From: Solwaraspora sp. WMMD406
GTDB lineage: Bacteria > Actinomycetota > Actinomycetes > Mycobacteriales > Micromonosporaceae
Direction of reading: 5' to 3'
Length of the DNA: 64,000 bases
Assembly (NCBI RefSeq): GCF_029626025.1
Contig: NZ_JARUBF010000001.1
Span: 5,488,001 to 5,552,000 of the forward strand
Positions 55,265 to 63,865 of this stretch are shown piece by piece. Each line of letters starts with the position of its first letter. Position 1 is the stretch's first letter. Below the pieces are notes generated by a model. The model did no database searches and was not told the origin of the DNA. It worked only from the letters and a program-made list of their open reading frames with translations. The position numbers were made by a program, and so were the translations under genes.

Positions 55265-55768
55265 TCAGAACGGCAGGGGTCGCTCGTTTTCGTCGCCGGA
55301 GAAGGTGCCGATCTCCCGCAGCGCGTGCATCTTGTCCCGGCCGCGTTCGATCGAGGCGAGTGCCCGGGTGAGGAACTGCTCGAAGTTGGCCAGGGCCGTG
55401 TCGACGTAGTCGTCGACCTCGGCGCGCAACCGCTGCGCCTCGGCGCGGGCCTCGGCGACGATCCGGGCGCCCTCGTGCTCGGCAGAGACAGTGATCTCGT
55501 TCACCGACACCAGTCGGGCGTGCTCGGCCTCACCTTCGCCGATGATCCGGTCGGCCTCCCGCTTGCCGGCGTCCATGATCTTGTCGCGTTCCTCCAACAG
55601 GGCGGCGGCCCGGCGGATGTCGGCCGGCAGCTCGGCCCGGAGCTGGTCGAGGATGCCGATCATCTCGGCCCGGTCGATCATGCAGTTGTTCCGGGACATC
55701 GGAACGGCCCGCGCGGTCTCCACCATCGCGATGATCTCGTCGATGCGGTCGAACGGATCCACCAGCAT
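55265..55768 (-). CDS. sepIVA: DivIVA-like septal coiled-coil protein (SepIVA-type)
   Basis: From ATG 55768 (AGGGAGTGAG upstream), 167 residues. N-terminal MLVDPFDRIDEIIAMVETAR is followed by continuous coiled coil (LRAELPADIRRAAALLEERD, ARAEAQRLRAEVDDYVDTAL), ending GRDKMHALREIGTFSGD. Matches Mycobacterium Rv2927c, whose homologue SepIVA is a septation protein; the symbol is by orthology and position. Upstream of DUF177. Independent of the DivIVA-domain gene at 9750. Confidence 0.85.
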   Translation of the reverse strand: MLVDPFDRIDEIIAMVETARAVPMSRNNCMIDRAEMIGILDQLRAELPADIRRAAALLEERDKIMDAGKREADRIIGEGEAEHARLVSVNEITVSAEHEGARIVAEARAEAQRLRAEVDDYVDTALANFEQFLTRALASIERGRDKMHALREIGTFSGDENERPLPF

Positions 55769-55975
55769 CTCACTCCCTGTCGTCGGTGGGTCGACCCATG
55801 ATGGCAAGGCCGGACCAGAACGTCATCATCGCGCAACCGTGCCGGATCGGCGCTCCACCAATGATGCGGTCGGGGGCGACGGACGGTCCACCCACACCCG
55901 TCAGCGGCGCGTCGCGGTCGCCGGCCGGGTCCCGACGCGTGGCGGCCGCGCGGCAGGCCCGCGCCGCCGGCCGGG

Positions 55976-56464
55976 TCAGGGCTTCGGCGGTACGGTCACT
56001 CGGGCGAGCAGCCGGTCGGCGACCACGTCCGGCAGGTGCGCCGAGACGTCACCGCCCCACTTGGTGACCTCCTTGACCAGACTGGAGGAAAGGAACGAAT
56101 ACAGCGGATTGGTGGGCATGAAGAGGGTCTCCACCCCGGCCAGGCCGATGTTCATCTGCGCCATCTGCAGCTCGTAGTCGAAGTCGCTGACCGCTCGCAG
56201 CCCCTTGACCACGACCGCCGCTTCCTGCGCTCGGCAGAAGTCCACCAGCAGGCCACGGAACGATTCGACCCGTACGTTGCGGTAGGACTCGGTGACTTCG
56301 CGGAGCATCGATATTCGCTCGTCGATGGTGAACAGCCCCGCCTTGGACTGGTTGATGAGGACTCCGACGATGACCTCGTCGAACAGTCGGCTGGCCCGGC
56401 CGATGATGTCGAGGTGACCGTTGGTGACCGGATCGAACGAGCCGGGACACACCGCACGTCTCAT
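55976..56464 (-). CDS. coaD: Phosphopantetheine adenylyltransferase
   Basis: Penultimate step of CoA synthesis. From ATG 56464, 162 residues: MRRAVCPGSFDPVTNGHLDI carries the (T/H)xGH nucleotidyltransferase motif, with VKGLRAVSDFDYELQMAQMN and MPTNPLYSFLSSSLVKEV. ATGA overlap with rsmD; standard rsmD-coaD pair. Confidence 0.97.
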   Translation of the reverse strand: MRRAVCPGSFDPVTNGHLDIIGRASRLFDEVIVGVLINQSKAGLFTIDERISMLREVTESYRNVRVESFRGLLVDFCRAQEAAVVVKGLRAVSDFDYELQMAQMNIGLAGVETLFMPTNPLYSFLSSSLVKEVTKWGGDVSAHLPDVVADRLLARVTVPPKP

Positions 56465-57024
56465 GATCGCCGACCGTACCAAAGCATTGTCTCGCCGTAA
56501 CGCCGCCCGCGCTCGGCAGTGATGCCTTCCACCCATTCCCACGCCGGCCCCCGGGCGGACCGTTCGACCACCACCACGGCGTCCGGTGCCAGCCACCCGC
56601 CGGTGACCAGGGCGCCGAGCACTCGACGTACCTCGTCGTCGGTGACCGCGTACGGCGGGTCGGCGAAGATCACGTCGTAGCCGCCGCCGTCCGGCGGCGT
56701 GGCCAGGGCGGTGGCGACCTTCGCGGTGATCAGGCGTACGTCAGGTCCGGCCCGTAGCGTGGCGATGTTGTCCCGGACGGTACGGGCGGCCCGCGCGTCG
56801 GACTCGATCAGCAGGACGTGGGACGCGCCCCGGGACAGCGCTTCCAGGCCGACCGCGCCGGAACCGGCGTAGAGGTCGGCGAAGCGGGCACCGGGCAGGT
56901 CGACCATGGTGCCGAGGGCGCTGAACAACGCCTCGCGGACTCGGTCGGCGGTGGGTCGGGTGCCCGCTCCCGGTGGCGCGGTGATCCGGCGCCCGCCCAG
57001 CCGGCCGGCGATGATCCGGGTCAT
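56461..57024 (-). CDS. rsmD: 16S rRNA (guanine966-N2)-methyltransferase
   Basis: 187 residues: MTRIIAGRLGGRRITAPPGA, family TRPTADRVREALFSAL, SAM motif FADLYAGSGAVGLEALSRGA and catalytic DPPY in VIFADPPYAVTDDEV. Coupled to coaD. Confidence 0.96.
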   Translation of the reverse strand: MTRIIAGRLGGRRITAPPGAGTRPTADRVREALFSALGTMVDLPGARFADLYAGSGAVGLEALSRGASHVLLIESDARAARTVRDNIATLRAGPDVRLITAKVATALATPPDGGGYDVIFADPPYAVTDDEVRRVLGALVTGGWLAPDAVVVVERSARGPAWEWVEGITAERGRRYGETMLWYGRRS

Positions 57025-57325
57025 GACCAGAACGCTACGCGATCAGATGAGCGGCTCCCCCGCCGGACGGACGACCGTCGGACATCACTCGTGACCAGCA
57101 TCGGGGGCACTCTTCGTATATCAATTGTCTCGAATAGACAACATCACTCTTAGCTCGACCTGTGGGTCACTACGGGACTTCAGGAACCGCTAAGGTCGGG
57201 CGCTGTGCCGGCGTGAACTCGCCGGACGCGCGACGCGAGGAATCGTCGCACCGGCCGCTCGACCGCATCCGACACCGGCCGTCCGCCCCGCGTCGCGCCT
57301 TGATACCCCTCACCCAGGAGTACCT
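57025..57325 (+). promoter_or_regulatory. Promoter region of the LPXTG gene with a palindrome
   Basis: 301 bp. Locally AT-rich (57110-57160) against a GC-rich background. Perfect inverted repeat TTGTCT-CGAAT-AGACAA at 57125-57141 is operator-like. A TAAGGT hexamer at 57191-57196 is a possible -10, giving a leader of about 125 nt. Confidence 0.5.
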
Positions 57326-58534
57326 GTGAACCGTCTGAAGTCTCCGCTTCGGCGCGCCTTGGCCCTCGCGGCCGGCGCGACGATCGGCCTGGTCGGTGCG
57401 GTGGCTTTCGCCGCCCCCGCCAGCGCGCACTACTCCGTACCGACCGGTAGCGCGGTCTGTGACACCACCACCGGCGAGTGGGTGGTGACCTGGAACGTCG
57501 ACAGTGAGTGGCATTTCGAGTCGACGCACTTCAAATTCCTGGCCGCCTTCCACCTGCCGGCGAGCACGACGCTCACCGGCATCGAGCGGACCAAGATCCG
57601 GGACGGCTACCCGTACCCGGTCGAGGAGACCGTCGTCGGCGAGCAGCGCCTGCCTGGTGACGCCAAATGGGCGACGCTCGGCGTGATGGTCGGCTGGAAC
57701 GACGGATTCGCCGAGAAGAAGCTGCGCAAGCAGACGATCACCTTCGAGGGTGAGTGCACCACCGAGACCCCCGAGCCGACGCCGACGCCGAGCCCGACTC
57801 AGGAGCCCAGCCCTTCGCCGGAGCCGAGCCCCGAGCCGACCGCGACGGCCGAGCCGACGCCGTCGCCGAGCCCGACCCAGGAAGTCCCCACCGTCGCGCC
57901 GGCCGCCAGCTACCTGTCCGACTGCGACGGCATGGTCTGGGTGACGCTGAGCAACGGTGAGACCGCCACCGAGCCGGTCGAGCTGGTCGTGTCCGCCGGT
58001 GAGTTCAGCGAGTCGTACGTCATCGAACCCGGTGACAGCAAGGAAGACATCGTGGTGCCCGGCGACGCCGGGCCGGTCACGGTGACCGCCGACGGCGAGC
58101 CGGTCGGGGAGCCGTACAGCTGGGTCGAGCCGGAAGACTGCGTCGTGCCGGGCGAGCCCGAGGGCGGCTACGAGTCCACCTGTGAGGAGCTGGTCTTCGG
58201 GTTCGCCAACCCGGAGGACGGCGAGGAGTTCAGCGTCACGCTCACCCCGAACTCGGGCGACGCGCAGACCGTGACCGTGGCGCCGGGCGTCACCGAGATC
58301 GTCGCCTTCCCGGCAGAGGAGGGCCTCGAGGTCACCGTGGTCAGCGAGACGCTCGGGGTCGAGGAGACCATCGCCTGGGAGCAGCCGGAGGACTGCGGCG
58401 GTGAAGGCGGCGGCGAACTGCCGGTCACCGGCGCGGCCGCCGGTGGCATCGCCGCCGGTGCCCTGGCCCTGCTGGCCCTGGGTGGCGGCCTGTTCTACCT
58501 GGCTCGTCGTCGGCGGATCACCTTCACCGCCTGA
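57326..58534 (+). CDS. LPXTG-anchored cell-surface protein
   Basis: 402 residues, GTG start behind CCAGGAG. Sec signal peptide (about 1-34, ending PASA|HY). N-terminal domain about 35-140, a Pro/Thr/Ser/Glu-rich stalk (about 146-185), then two related about 80-residue domains, each with two Cys (one near the start, one in a PEDC motif), suggesting a disulfide per domain. A sortase signal LPVTG (365-369), hydrophobic segment and RRRR end complete it. No sortase gene adjacent. Ligand unknown. Confidence 0.92.
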   Translation: MNRLKSPLRRALALAAGATIGLVGAVAFAAPASAHYSVPTGSAVCDTTTGEWVVTWNVDSEWHFESTHFKFLAAFHLPASTTLTGIERTKIRDGYPYPVEETVVGEQRLPGDAKWATLGVMVGWNDGFAEKKLRKQTITFEGECTTETPEPTPTPSPTQEPSPSPEPSPEPTATAEPTPSPSPTQEVPTVAPAASYLSDCDGMVWVTLSNGETATEPVELVVSAGEFSESYVIEPGDSKEDIVVPGDAGPVTVTADGEPVGEPYSWVEPEDCVVPGEPEGGYESTCEELVFGFANPEDGEEFSVTLTPNSGDAQTVTVAPGVTEIVAFPAEEGLEVTVVSETLGVEETIAWEQPEDCGGEGGGELPVTGAAAGGIAAGALALLALGGGLFYLARRRRITFTA

Positions 58535-58581
58535 GCACGACCACTGCGGATGACCTGAACCGTCATCCGTGACAGCACCGC

Positions 58582-58627
58582 ACGACGGAGGAGCGCCGAC
58601 CGGTTCCGGTCGGCGCTCCTCCGTCGT
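58582..58627. terminator. Bidirectional terminator, 22-bp stem
   Basis: Perfect 22-bp inverted repeat (58582-58603 and 58606-58627) with a TT centre, between the convergent LPXTG gene and recG. The longest perfect hairpin I found in the window. Confidence 0.9.
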
Positions 58628-58672
58628 TGGGAAACCCGTCCGGATGCCGTCGACCCAGGACCGGACCGCCGG

Positions 58673-60916
58673 TCAGCCCTTCTCCAGGTATTCGGCGCGC
58701 TCCTCGTCGACCAAGGCCGCCACCGCCGCCGCCAACGCCGGCTGCCGGACCAGTTCCGGGTCCTCGGTGAGCAGCTCGATCGCTTCGGCCCGCGCCTGCC
58801 CGATCAACTCGCTGTCGCGTAGCAGGGACAGCAGCCGCAGGTGTGAACGCCGGCCCGACTGGGTGGCGCCCAGCACGTCGCCCTCGCGCCGCTGCTCCAG
58901 GTCGAGTTCGGCCAACCGGAACCCGTCGGTCGTCGACGCCACCGCGTCCAACCGTTCCCGGGCCGGGCTGCCCTCGACCGCCTCGGTGACCAGCAGGCAC
59001 AGCCCGGCCGCCGCGCCCCGGCCGACCCGGCCCCGGAGCTGGTGCAGCTGCGACACCCCGAACCGGTCGGCGTCCAGCACCACCATCACGGTCGCGTTCG
59101 GTACGTCAACGCCGACCTCGATCACGGTCGTGGCCACCAGCACGTCCAGGTCACCGGCGGCGAAGGCCCGCATGACGGTGTCCTTCTCGTCCGCCGGAAG
59201 CCGGCCGTGCAGCACACCGAGCCGCAGCCCGTGCAGCGGGCCGTCGGCCAGCAGCGGCGCCACCTCGGCCACCGCCAGCGGCGGTCGTCGCGAGCCGGTG
59301 TCGGAGCTGCCGGCGTCGGTGCCACCGTCACCGGGCGGTTCCTCGTCGTCGGACGCCGCCGCGCCGGATCCCCCCTGGTCACCGATGCGCGGGCAGACCA
59401 CGTACGCCTGATGGCCGGCGGCGACCTCCTCCCGGATCCGCCGCCAGGTGCGGTCCAGGAACGCCGGCTTCTCGGCGGCGGGCACCACGTGCGAGGCGAT
59501 CGGCGAACGGCCGCCGGGCAGCTGGGTCAGTGCGGAGATCTCCAGGTCGCCGTAGACGGTCATCGCGACCGTACGCGGGATCGGGGTCGCGGTCATCACC
59601 AGCACGTGCGGCGGCTGCTCGGCCTTGGCCCGCAACGCGTCGCGCTGCTCCACCCCGAACCGGTGCTGCTCGTCGACGACCACCAGGCCCAGGTCGGCGA
59701 AGTCGACACCCTCGTACAGCAGGGCGTGGGTGCCGATCACGATGCCGGCCCGGCCCTCGCGTACCTCCTCCAGGGCGGCCCGCCGGGCCGCCGCGCCGAG
59801 CGAACCGGTGACCAGCACCACCCGGGTGCCGTCCGGGTCGCCGTCCAGTTCACCGGCCCGGCCGAGCGGCCCGAGCAGGTCGCCGATCCCCCGATGATGC
59901 TGGGCGGCGAGGACCTCGGTGGGGGCCAGCAGCGCCGCCTGACCGCCAGCGTCGACCACCTGCAGCATCGCCCGCAGCGCGCAGACCGTCTTGCCGGAAC
60001 CGACCTCGCCCTGCAGCAGCCGGTGCATCGGGTGCGCGGTCGCCAGGTCGGCGGCGATCTCGTCACCGACCCGCCGCTGCCCGTCGGTCAACTCGTACGG
60101 CAGCCGTCCGTCGAAGGTGGCCAGCAGGCCGGCGTCCGCGCGGGGCCGGGGCCGCGCCGGCCAGTCGGCGGCGCGCAGCTTGCGCCGCACCAACGTCAGC
60201 TGTACGGCGAACGCCTCGTCCCACTTGAGCCGCCGCCGGGCCTGGAACAGCTCTGGTTCGCCGGCCGGACGGTGGATCTGCCGCAACGCGGCGTCCAGCC
60301 CGATCAGGTTGCGGGTGGCCCGGACCGCCGCCGGCATCGGGTCCTCGGGCGGGGTGAGCACGTCCAGCACGGTCTTGACGCAGCGGGCGATCACCCAGGT
60401 GGGTACGGCGGCGGCGGCCCGGTAGACCGGGATCAGCGCGCCGGCGAACTCCTCCACGTCGCCCTCGGCGGCCACCTCGCCGTCGGCGGCACCGTCGCCG
60501 AGCAGCACGTACTCGGGTCCGTTGAGTTGCCGTACGCCCCGGAACTCGGTGACCTTGCCGGCGAACAGCCCCCAGCGGCCGGGTCGCAGGTCGCGTTCCC
60601 GCCAGGCCTGGTTGCCGAAGAAGGTCAACGTCAGGGTGCCACCGGAGCCGTCCTCGACGACGACCTCCAGCAGTTTGCCCCGGCGTTGCCGCATCGGCCG
60701 TACGGTGGTCCGCCGCACCTGGCCGAGGACGGTGACCTGCTCACCGACCTCCAGGGACCGGATGTCGGTGTGTTCGCCGCGTTCGTCGTAGCGGCGGGGG
60801 AAGTGGTAGAGCAGGTCACCGACGGTGTGCAGGTCGAGGTGGTCGGCCATCGCCTTGGCGGTCTTGGCGCCGAGGTTGACGGTCAACGGCGTGTCCAGGG
60901 TGCACGGCTGGGTCAT
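58673..60916 (-). CDS. recG: ATP-dependent DNA helicase RecG
   Basis: Branch-migration helicase that processes stalled forks. ATG 60916 (GGGGAG upstream), 747 residues. Wedge/OB domain (VGDLLYHFPRRYDERGEHTD, VTVLGQVRRTTVRPM), helicase Walker A GEVGSGKT, DEQHRFG, TATPIPRT, and C-terminal QLHQLRGRVGRGAAAGLCLL with TEDPELVRQPALAAAVAALV. A Gly/Ser/Asp insert (about 560-590) is acidic and variable. Lies beside the DAK2 gene, as in Mycobacterium recG (Rv2973c). Confidence 0.96.
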   Translation of the reverse strand: MTQPCTLDTPLTVNLGAKTAKAMADHLDLHTVGDLLYHFPRRYDERGEHTDIRSLEVGEQVTVLGQVRRTTVRPMRQRRGKLLEVVVEDGSGGTLTLTFFGNQAWRERDLRPGRWGLFAGKVTEFRGVRQLNGPEYVLLGDGAADGEVAAEGDVEEFAGALIPVYRAAAAVPTWVIARCVKTVLDVLTPPEDPMPAAVRATRNLIGLDAALRQIHRPAGEPELFQARRRLKWDEAFAVQLTLVRRKLRAADWPARPRPRADAGLLATFDGRLPYELTDGQRRVGDEIAADLATAHPMHRLLQGEVGSGKTVCALRAMLQVVDAGGQAALLAPTEVLAAQHHRGIGDLLGPLGRAGELDGDPDGTRVVLVTGSLGAAARRAALEEVREGRAGIVIGTHALLYEGVDFADLGLVVVDEQHRFGVEQRDALRAKAEQPPHVLVMTATPIPRTVAMTVYGDLEISALTQLPGGRSPIASHVVPAAEKPAFLDRTWRRIREEVAAGHQAYVVCPRIGDQGGSGAAASDDEEPPGDGGTDAGSSDTGSRRPPLAVAEVAPLLADGPLHGLRLGVLHGRLPADEKDTVMRAFAAGDLDVLVATTVIEVGVDVPNATVMVVLDADRFGVSQLHQLRGRVGRGAAAGLCLLVTEAVEGSPARERLDAVASTTDGFRLAELDLEQRREGDVLGATQSGRRSHLRLLSLLRDSELIGQARAEAIELLTEDPELVRQPALAAAVAALVDEERAEYLEKG

Positions 60917-60956
60917 TCGACTCCCCATGGCTGTCGTTCGGCTCCCGGTGGCGATG

Positions 60957-62729
60957 TCATTCGACTCCCACCAGCAGCGGATAGTGCGGCTGCCCGCCGG
61001 TGAGGACGTGCACGTCGACGAACGGCCAGGCGTGGCGGACGTGGTCGGCGACGGTGTCGGCGAGCCCGGCCGGGGCCTGCGCCCCGACGACCAGGGTGAC
61101 CAGTTCACCGCCGCCGCCGAGGAGCTGGTCGAGCAGGTTGCGGCAGGTGCCGGCCAGGTCGGTGCCGATCAGCAGCACGTCCCCTTCGACCAGGGCGAGT
61201 ACGTCGCCGGGGCGGCAGCGGCCGGCCGTGGTGAGTGCGTCGCGGGCGGCGTAGCAGACCTCGGCGTACCGGCAGGCTCCGGCGGCCTCCGCCATCGCGA
61301 TCACGTCGTCGTCGAAGCGGCGCCGGGGGTCCCGTACGGCGAGCGCGGCCAAGGCCTGCACCGGGGAGCGGGTGGGGACGACGGCGATGGTGACGCCGTC
61401 GGTTTCGGCTTCGCGGGCGGCGAGGCCGGCGACGGCCTGGGTGTCCGGGTCGTTGGGCAGGACCACGACCTGGGTGGCGCCGGTGGCCCGGATCGCGGCC
61501 AGCAGCTGCCCGGTGGACGGGCCGGCGGGGACCACGGCCGCGCCTTCGTCGGCGAAGATGGCGGACAGCCCGTCCCCGGCGGCGACGACCACGGCACCCC
61601 GGGCGGGTCGCGGCACCGCCGGGTCCGCGTCGGAACGCAGGTCCGCCCCGGGTCGCGGGGCCACGTCGCCGGTCGCCGCCGGCTGGGCGGCGAAGCGGGT
61701 CACCGAGATCTGGTACGGCCGGCCGGCGGTGATCCCGGCTTCGATGGCGGCCCCGATGTGCCCGACGTCGACGTGTACGTGCACGTTCCAGGTGGGTGGG
61801 TCGTCGCCGGTGCCGACCACGACCAGCGAGTCACCGAGGCGGCGCAGTTCGGCGCGCATCCGCCGCACCGCGTCGGCGGTGGCGTCGAGCAGGAACTGCA
61901 CCTCGTAGGCGTACCCGCTGGCACCGGTCGGGTGGGGGTGTTCGCCGGAATCGGTGGCGTGGACGGTGCCCGCGCCGGCACCCCGGCCGGCAGCGGTGTC
62001 GGGGCCTGGGTCGGTGTCCGTGTCCGTGTCCGTGTCCGTATCCGGGTCGGTGTCCGTGTCGGTGTCGGTGTCGGGGCTCGGGTCGGCACCTGTGGCGGTG
62101 CCGTTGGTGACGACCGCCGCCAGGGCGTCCAGCAGCAGGCACAGTCCTCGGCCGCCGGCGTCGACGACCCCGGCGCGGGCCAGCGCCGGCAGCTGCTTCG
62201 GGGTGGCGGCGAGTGCCGTGGTGGCGGCGGAGGCGGCGGCCCGGACCACGGTCGGCAGGTCGTCGGATCCGGTCCGGTCGGCGGCCCGCGCGGCGGCGGC
62301 GACCACGGTCAGCACGGTGCCCTCGACCGGTCGGGCCACCGCCGCGTACGCGGCGTCGGTGGCGGCGGTGAGCGCGCCGGCCAGGGCGCGGCCCCGGATC
62401 ACGGCGGTGTCGGTCAGCGCGTCGGCGAGGCCGCGCAGGATCTGCGAGACGATCACGCCGGAGTTGCCTCGGGCGCCGAGCAGCGCGCCCCGGGCCATCA
62501 GCCGCAGCACCCGGCCGTGTGCGGTCTGCTCTCCTTCGGAGGAGTTGTCCAGGTCGAGGGCGAGCGCGTGGTGGGCGGAGGTGAGGGTGAGCACCAGGTT
62601 GGTGCCGGTGTCGCCGTCGGGCACCGGATAGACGTTGAGGGCGTCGATCTCGCTCTGATGCCGGCGCAGCGCGGCCAGGCCACCCGCGCACCACCGGCGG
62701 ACGGCGGTGGCGTCGAGGGTGTCCAGCAC
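60957..62729 (-). CDS. DAK2 domain-containing protein (FakA-like)
   Basis: 590 residues from GTG 62729. N-terminal DAK2/DhaL domain: VYPVPDGDTGTNL (D38, D40), GARGNSGVIVSQILRGLADA and VVDAGGRGLCLLLDAL. The C-terminal region resembles the FakA second domain (AVVVAAGDGLSAIFADEGAA). FakA homologues phosphorylate fatty acids with FakB, but I see no fakB nearby. An Asp/Thr run (DTDTDTDTDPDTDTDTDTD) interrupts the middle. The start lacks a strong RBS, so it could be a little longer. Confidence 0.88.
   Translation of the reverse strand: MLDTLDATAVRRWCAGGLAALRRHQSEIDALNVYPVPDGDTGTNLVLTLTSAHHALALDLDNSSEGEQTAHGRVLRLMARGALLGARGNSGVIVSQILRGLADALTDTAVIRGRALAGALTAATDAAYAAVARPVEGTVLTVVAAAARAADRTGSDDLPTVVRAAASAATTALAATPKQLPALARAGVVDAGGRGLCLLLDALAAVVTNGTATGADPSPDTDTDTDTDPDTDTDTDTDTDPGPDTAAGRGAGAGTVHATDSGEHPHPTGASGYAYEVQFLLDATADAVRRMRAELRRLGDSLVVVGTGDDPPTWNVHVHVDVGHIGAAIEAGITAGRPYQISVTRFAAQPAATGDVAPRPGADLRSDADPAVPRPARGAVVVAAGDGLSAIFADEGAAVVPAGPSTGQLLAAIRATGATQVVVLPNDPDTQAVAGLAAREAETDGVTIAVVPTRSPVQALAALAVRDPRRRFDDDVIAMAEAAGACRYAEVCYAARDALTTAGRCRPGDVLALVEGDVLLIGTDLAGTCRNLLDQLLGGGGELVTLVVGAQAPAGLADTVADHVRHAWPFVDVHVLTGGQPHYPLLVGVE
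62010..62083. repeat. Six-base microsatellite in the DAK2 gene
   Basis: About twelve imperfect copies of GTGTCC/GTGTCG, encoding the Asp-Thr repeat. Slippage would add or remove two residues at a time. Confidence 0.85.
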
Positions 62730-62888
62730 GGCGATGAGCCTACTGGCGTGCCCCGACAGCTGCCGGAAGGACGGCCCCGACCGGGCCGGTCCGCAGCGGC
62801 AGAGCGACGGCGGGGCAGCAGCGTGGGCAGCAGCGGGCAGCGACGGGGCGGGGCGGGGGCGATTGGCCGGGCGGGCGGGGCATCGGGT

Positions 62889-62902
62889 AACCTGGCCAGG
62901 TT
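62889..62902. promoter_or_regulatory. 14-bp perfect palindrome upstream of rpmB
   Basis: AACCTGGCCAGGTT, perfectly self-complementary, about 88 bp upstream of rpmB and 160 bp upstream of the divergent DAK2 gene. It overlaps a TAACCT hexamer (62888-62893) that could be the rpmB -10. Confidence 0.5.
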
Positions 62903-62990
62903 GTCTGGGCGGCGTGTCTGTCGGGTCTTCCGGCGTTTCATGTCCCCGCGACCGGCGACCTGATGAACGACACAATCCCAGGAGTATCCC

Positions 62991-63185
62991 GTGGCTAGCG
63001 TGTGCGACGTCTGTGGCAAGGGGCCGGGCTTCGGTCACAACGTGCCGTGGTCGAAGAAGAAGACCAACCGCCGCTGGAACCCCAACATCCAGACCGTGCG
63101 CACTCCGGCCGGTGGCGGCAACACCCGCAAGGTGAACGCCTGCACCTCCTGCCTAAAGGCCGGCAAGGTGGTCCGGGGCGCCTGA
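62991..63185 (+). CDS. rpmB: 50S ribosomal protein L28 (zinc-binding form)
   Basis: 64 residues, GTG start behind CCAGGAG: MASVCDVCGKGPGFGHNVPW, KTNRRWNPNIQTVRTPAGGG, NACTSCLKAGKVVRGA. Cys pairs CDVC and CTSC mark the zinc-binding (C+) form. Divergent from DAK2. The Mycobacterium chromosome also has rpmB next to the DAK2 gene. Confidence 0.96.
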   Translation: MASVCDVCGKGPGFGHNVPWSKKKTNRRWNPNIQTVRTPAGGGNTRKVNACTSCLKAGKVVRGA

Positions 63186-63219
63186 CGCCCTCGCCTTTCG
63201 ATCTACTCGATTTACCGTC

Positions 63220-63256
63220 CGTAGCCGCCGGGTCGTCTGACGACCCGGCGGCTACG
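63220..63256. terminator. Bidirectional terminator after rpmB, about 17-bp stem
   Basis: Inverted repeat 63221-63235 (GTAGCCGCCGGGTCG) with 63241-63255, extendable to 63220/63256, small central loop. Between convergent rpmB and the GNAT gene. Confidence 0.85.
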
Positions 63257-63308
63257 CGTGTACCCGCGGTCGGTTACGCGGGTGCCCCGGACGTCTCCCC
63301 CGGCCGGG

Positions 63309-63791
63309 TCACAGGTCACGACCGAAGGACAGGCAGCCCGGCGAGTCCCGGTAGTAGCCGAAGTTGGGGATCCGGGCGTACCCGCTGCTGCGGTAGAGGG
63401 CGATCGCCTCGGGTTGCTTGTCGCCGCATTCGAGGATGACCCGGCGGCGGCCGTGTTCGGCGGCGGACCGCTCGACCGCGCCGAGCAGCGTGCGGGCCAC
63501 ACCTCGGCCACGGGCCGCGTCGGCGACGTACATCCGTTTGAGTTCGGCGTCGGAGCCGGCGTCGCCGTGGCTGCGCCAGCCGGCGCAACCGACCGGTACG
63601 TCGTCGAGGTAGGCGACGAGAAACGTCCCGGCGGGCGGTGCGAAGTCGGTCGGGTCGACCGGGGTGTCGTCGCCGGTGCCGCCGTAGCGGGCACCGAGGT
63701 CGGCCATGGCGGCGCGGACCAGGTCCTGGGCCACCGGGTCGGTGTAGGGCACCGGGCGGATGTCGACGCTGGTCCTGAGCAGATCGGTCAC
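63309..63791 (-). CDS. GNAT family N-acetyltransferase
   Basis: 160 residues, GTG start. Acetyl-CoA motif A is ARGRGVARTLLGAVERSAAE; strand VILECGDKQPEAIALYRSSG matches motif B. Substrate unknown. Located between rpmB and thiL on the minus strand. Confidence 0.88.
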   Translation of the reverse strand: MTDLLRTSVDIRPVPYTDPVAQDLVRAAMADLGARYGGTGDDTPVDPTDFAPPAGTFLVAYLDDVPVGCAGWRSHGDAGSDAELKRMYVADAARGRGVARTLLGAVERSAAEHGRRRVILECGDKQPEAIALYRSSGYARIPNFGYYRDSPGCLSFGRDL

Positions 63792-63865
63792 GATCCCCAG
63801 GGTAGGTCCCGGCGCGGCCGGACCGGGATTCGCCCGGCCGGCTCAGGCCAGCTCCGCTCCGGCGG

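Noticed and set aside
60825-62963. 712-codon plus-strand frame opposite recG and DAK2
   Set aside because: Gly/Val-rich antisense shadow; no ribosome site or domain.
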